A stretch of DNA of 6,245 bases from Bacteroidales bacterium (lineage in GTDB: Bacteria; Bacteroidota; Bacteroidia; Bacteroidales; VadinHA17), in contig DNOQ01000159.1 of assembly GCA_003501665.1 (NCBI GenBank), forward strand, positions 1-6,245, read 5' to 3'. Position 1 is the stretch's first letter; every line of letters begins with the position of its first letter. The position numbers and the translations under genes are program-made. The notes beneath the pieces were generated by a model. The model was not told the origin of the DNA and ran no database searches. It saw only the letters and a list, made by a program, of their open reading frames with translations. Shown in pieces: positions 6,096 through 6,245 of this stretch.

Positions 6096-6245
6096 GAGGT
6101 ATAATTTTAACAGTTATTTGATTATAGATTTAAAACAATGTGCATGGTGCAATGTGCATGGTACAGGTTGCATGGTGCAGGTTGTATGGTGGATGTTGAT
6201 TTATGAACTTAAATGATTTATTCATTGTACAGGAATTTCCAGTAT
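6096..6245. other. Non-coding right edge and leader of the HdrB operon
   Basis: No gene is supported here. Apart from the 14-bp tandem units there is an AT-rich leader (6096-6135) and an unremarkable stretch (6206-6245) containing a weak 5-bp inverted repeat, AATGA/TCATT. In minus orientation a TATAAT occurs at 6121-6126, but no convincing partner element or Bacteroidota-type TTTG/TAnnTTTG pair was found, so the promoter is not placed. Confidence 0.5.
6136..6191. repeat. Tandem array of four 14-bp units
   Basis: Four consecutive 14-bp units are visible: CAATGTGCATGGTG, CAATGTGCATGGTA, CAGGTTGCATGGTG and CAGGTTGTATGGTG. A fifth, decayed unit (GATGTTGATTTATG) may follow up to 6205. Units drift stepwise from left to right. 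The array ends 40 bp upstream of the GTG of the HdrB-like gene, where a promoter or leader would be expected. Similar GCATGGTGCAGGTT-type intergenic repeats are familiar to me from Bacteroidota genomes, but I know of no assigned function. The short unit, without a spacer structure, excludes a CRISPR array. Confidence 0.8.

Noticed and set aside
6121..6152. Possible minus-strand promoter: TATAAT at 6121-6126 with TTGCAC at 6147-6152
   Set aside because: The spacing is 20 bp, the -35 match comes from the tandem repeat, and the pattern does not fit the Bacteroidota TTTG/TAnnTTTG consensus.
6136..6191. CRISPR array at the right edge
   Set aside because: Units are only 14 bp, directly adjacent, and have no spacers.

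Overview
The window most likely comes from an anaerobic member of the Bacteroidota. The evidence is the Bacteroidota-style Mrp ATPase (its YYIFGK region has no CxxC), AT-rich leaders without Shine-Dalgarno sequences, an AT-rich composition, and a small HxH-rich membrane protein next to an outer-membrane barrel protein of a type I associate with this phylum. The anaerobic lifestyle is inferred from an HdrB-type protein and two ferredoxin-containing MinD ATPases. All intact genes lie on the minus strand, so transcription runs from the right edge to the left. No tRNA, rRNA, CRISPR array, insertion sequence or phage gene was seen.

Right part (about 2483-6095): a tightly packed four-gene operon. 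It encodes an HdrB-like CCG-domain iron-sulfur protein (GTG start), two different MinD-superfamily ATPases that each carry an inserted 2x[4Fe-4S] ferredoxin domain, and an Mrp/NBP35-family ATPase. The HdrB-to-ATPase gap is 16 nt. The next two junctions overlap by 26 and 31 nt, which suggests translational coupling. Two MinD-ferredoxin ATPases plus Mrp recall the orange-protein (orp) cluster of sulfate reducers and related anaerobic metallocluster loci, but no ORP/NifX-like protein is visible and an HdrB protein leads the operon instead. The joint function (ATP-linked electron delivery or metallocluster assembly) is inference.

Middle (about 2129-2482): the only plus-strand coding remnant. It is the C-terminal-middle part of a COG1237-type metallo-beta-lactamase-fold protein, without its N-terminal metal-binding half and without its last part. 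It sits between the two minus-strand loci like a scar. A 17-bp AT-only palindrome lies between this remnant and the next minus-strand gene.

Left part (1-2128): a probable zinc (or related divalent metal) acquisition locus. It contains a small two-helix membrane protein with three HxH pairs, an outer-membrane beta-barrel protein with a periplasmic coiled coil, and the first 97 codons of a ZnuA/TroA-type metal ABC transporter substrate-binding protein that runs off the left edge. The order suggests metal passage from the outer membrane to the periplasm and then to an ABC transporter beyond the window.

Right edge (6096-6245): no gene. It holds a degenerate tandem array of four 14-bp units upstream of the HdrB start.
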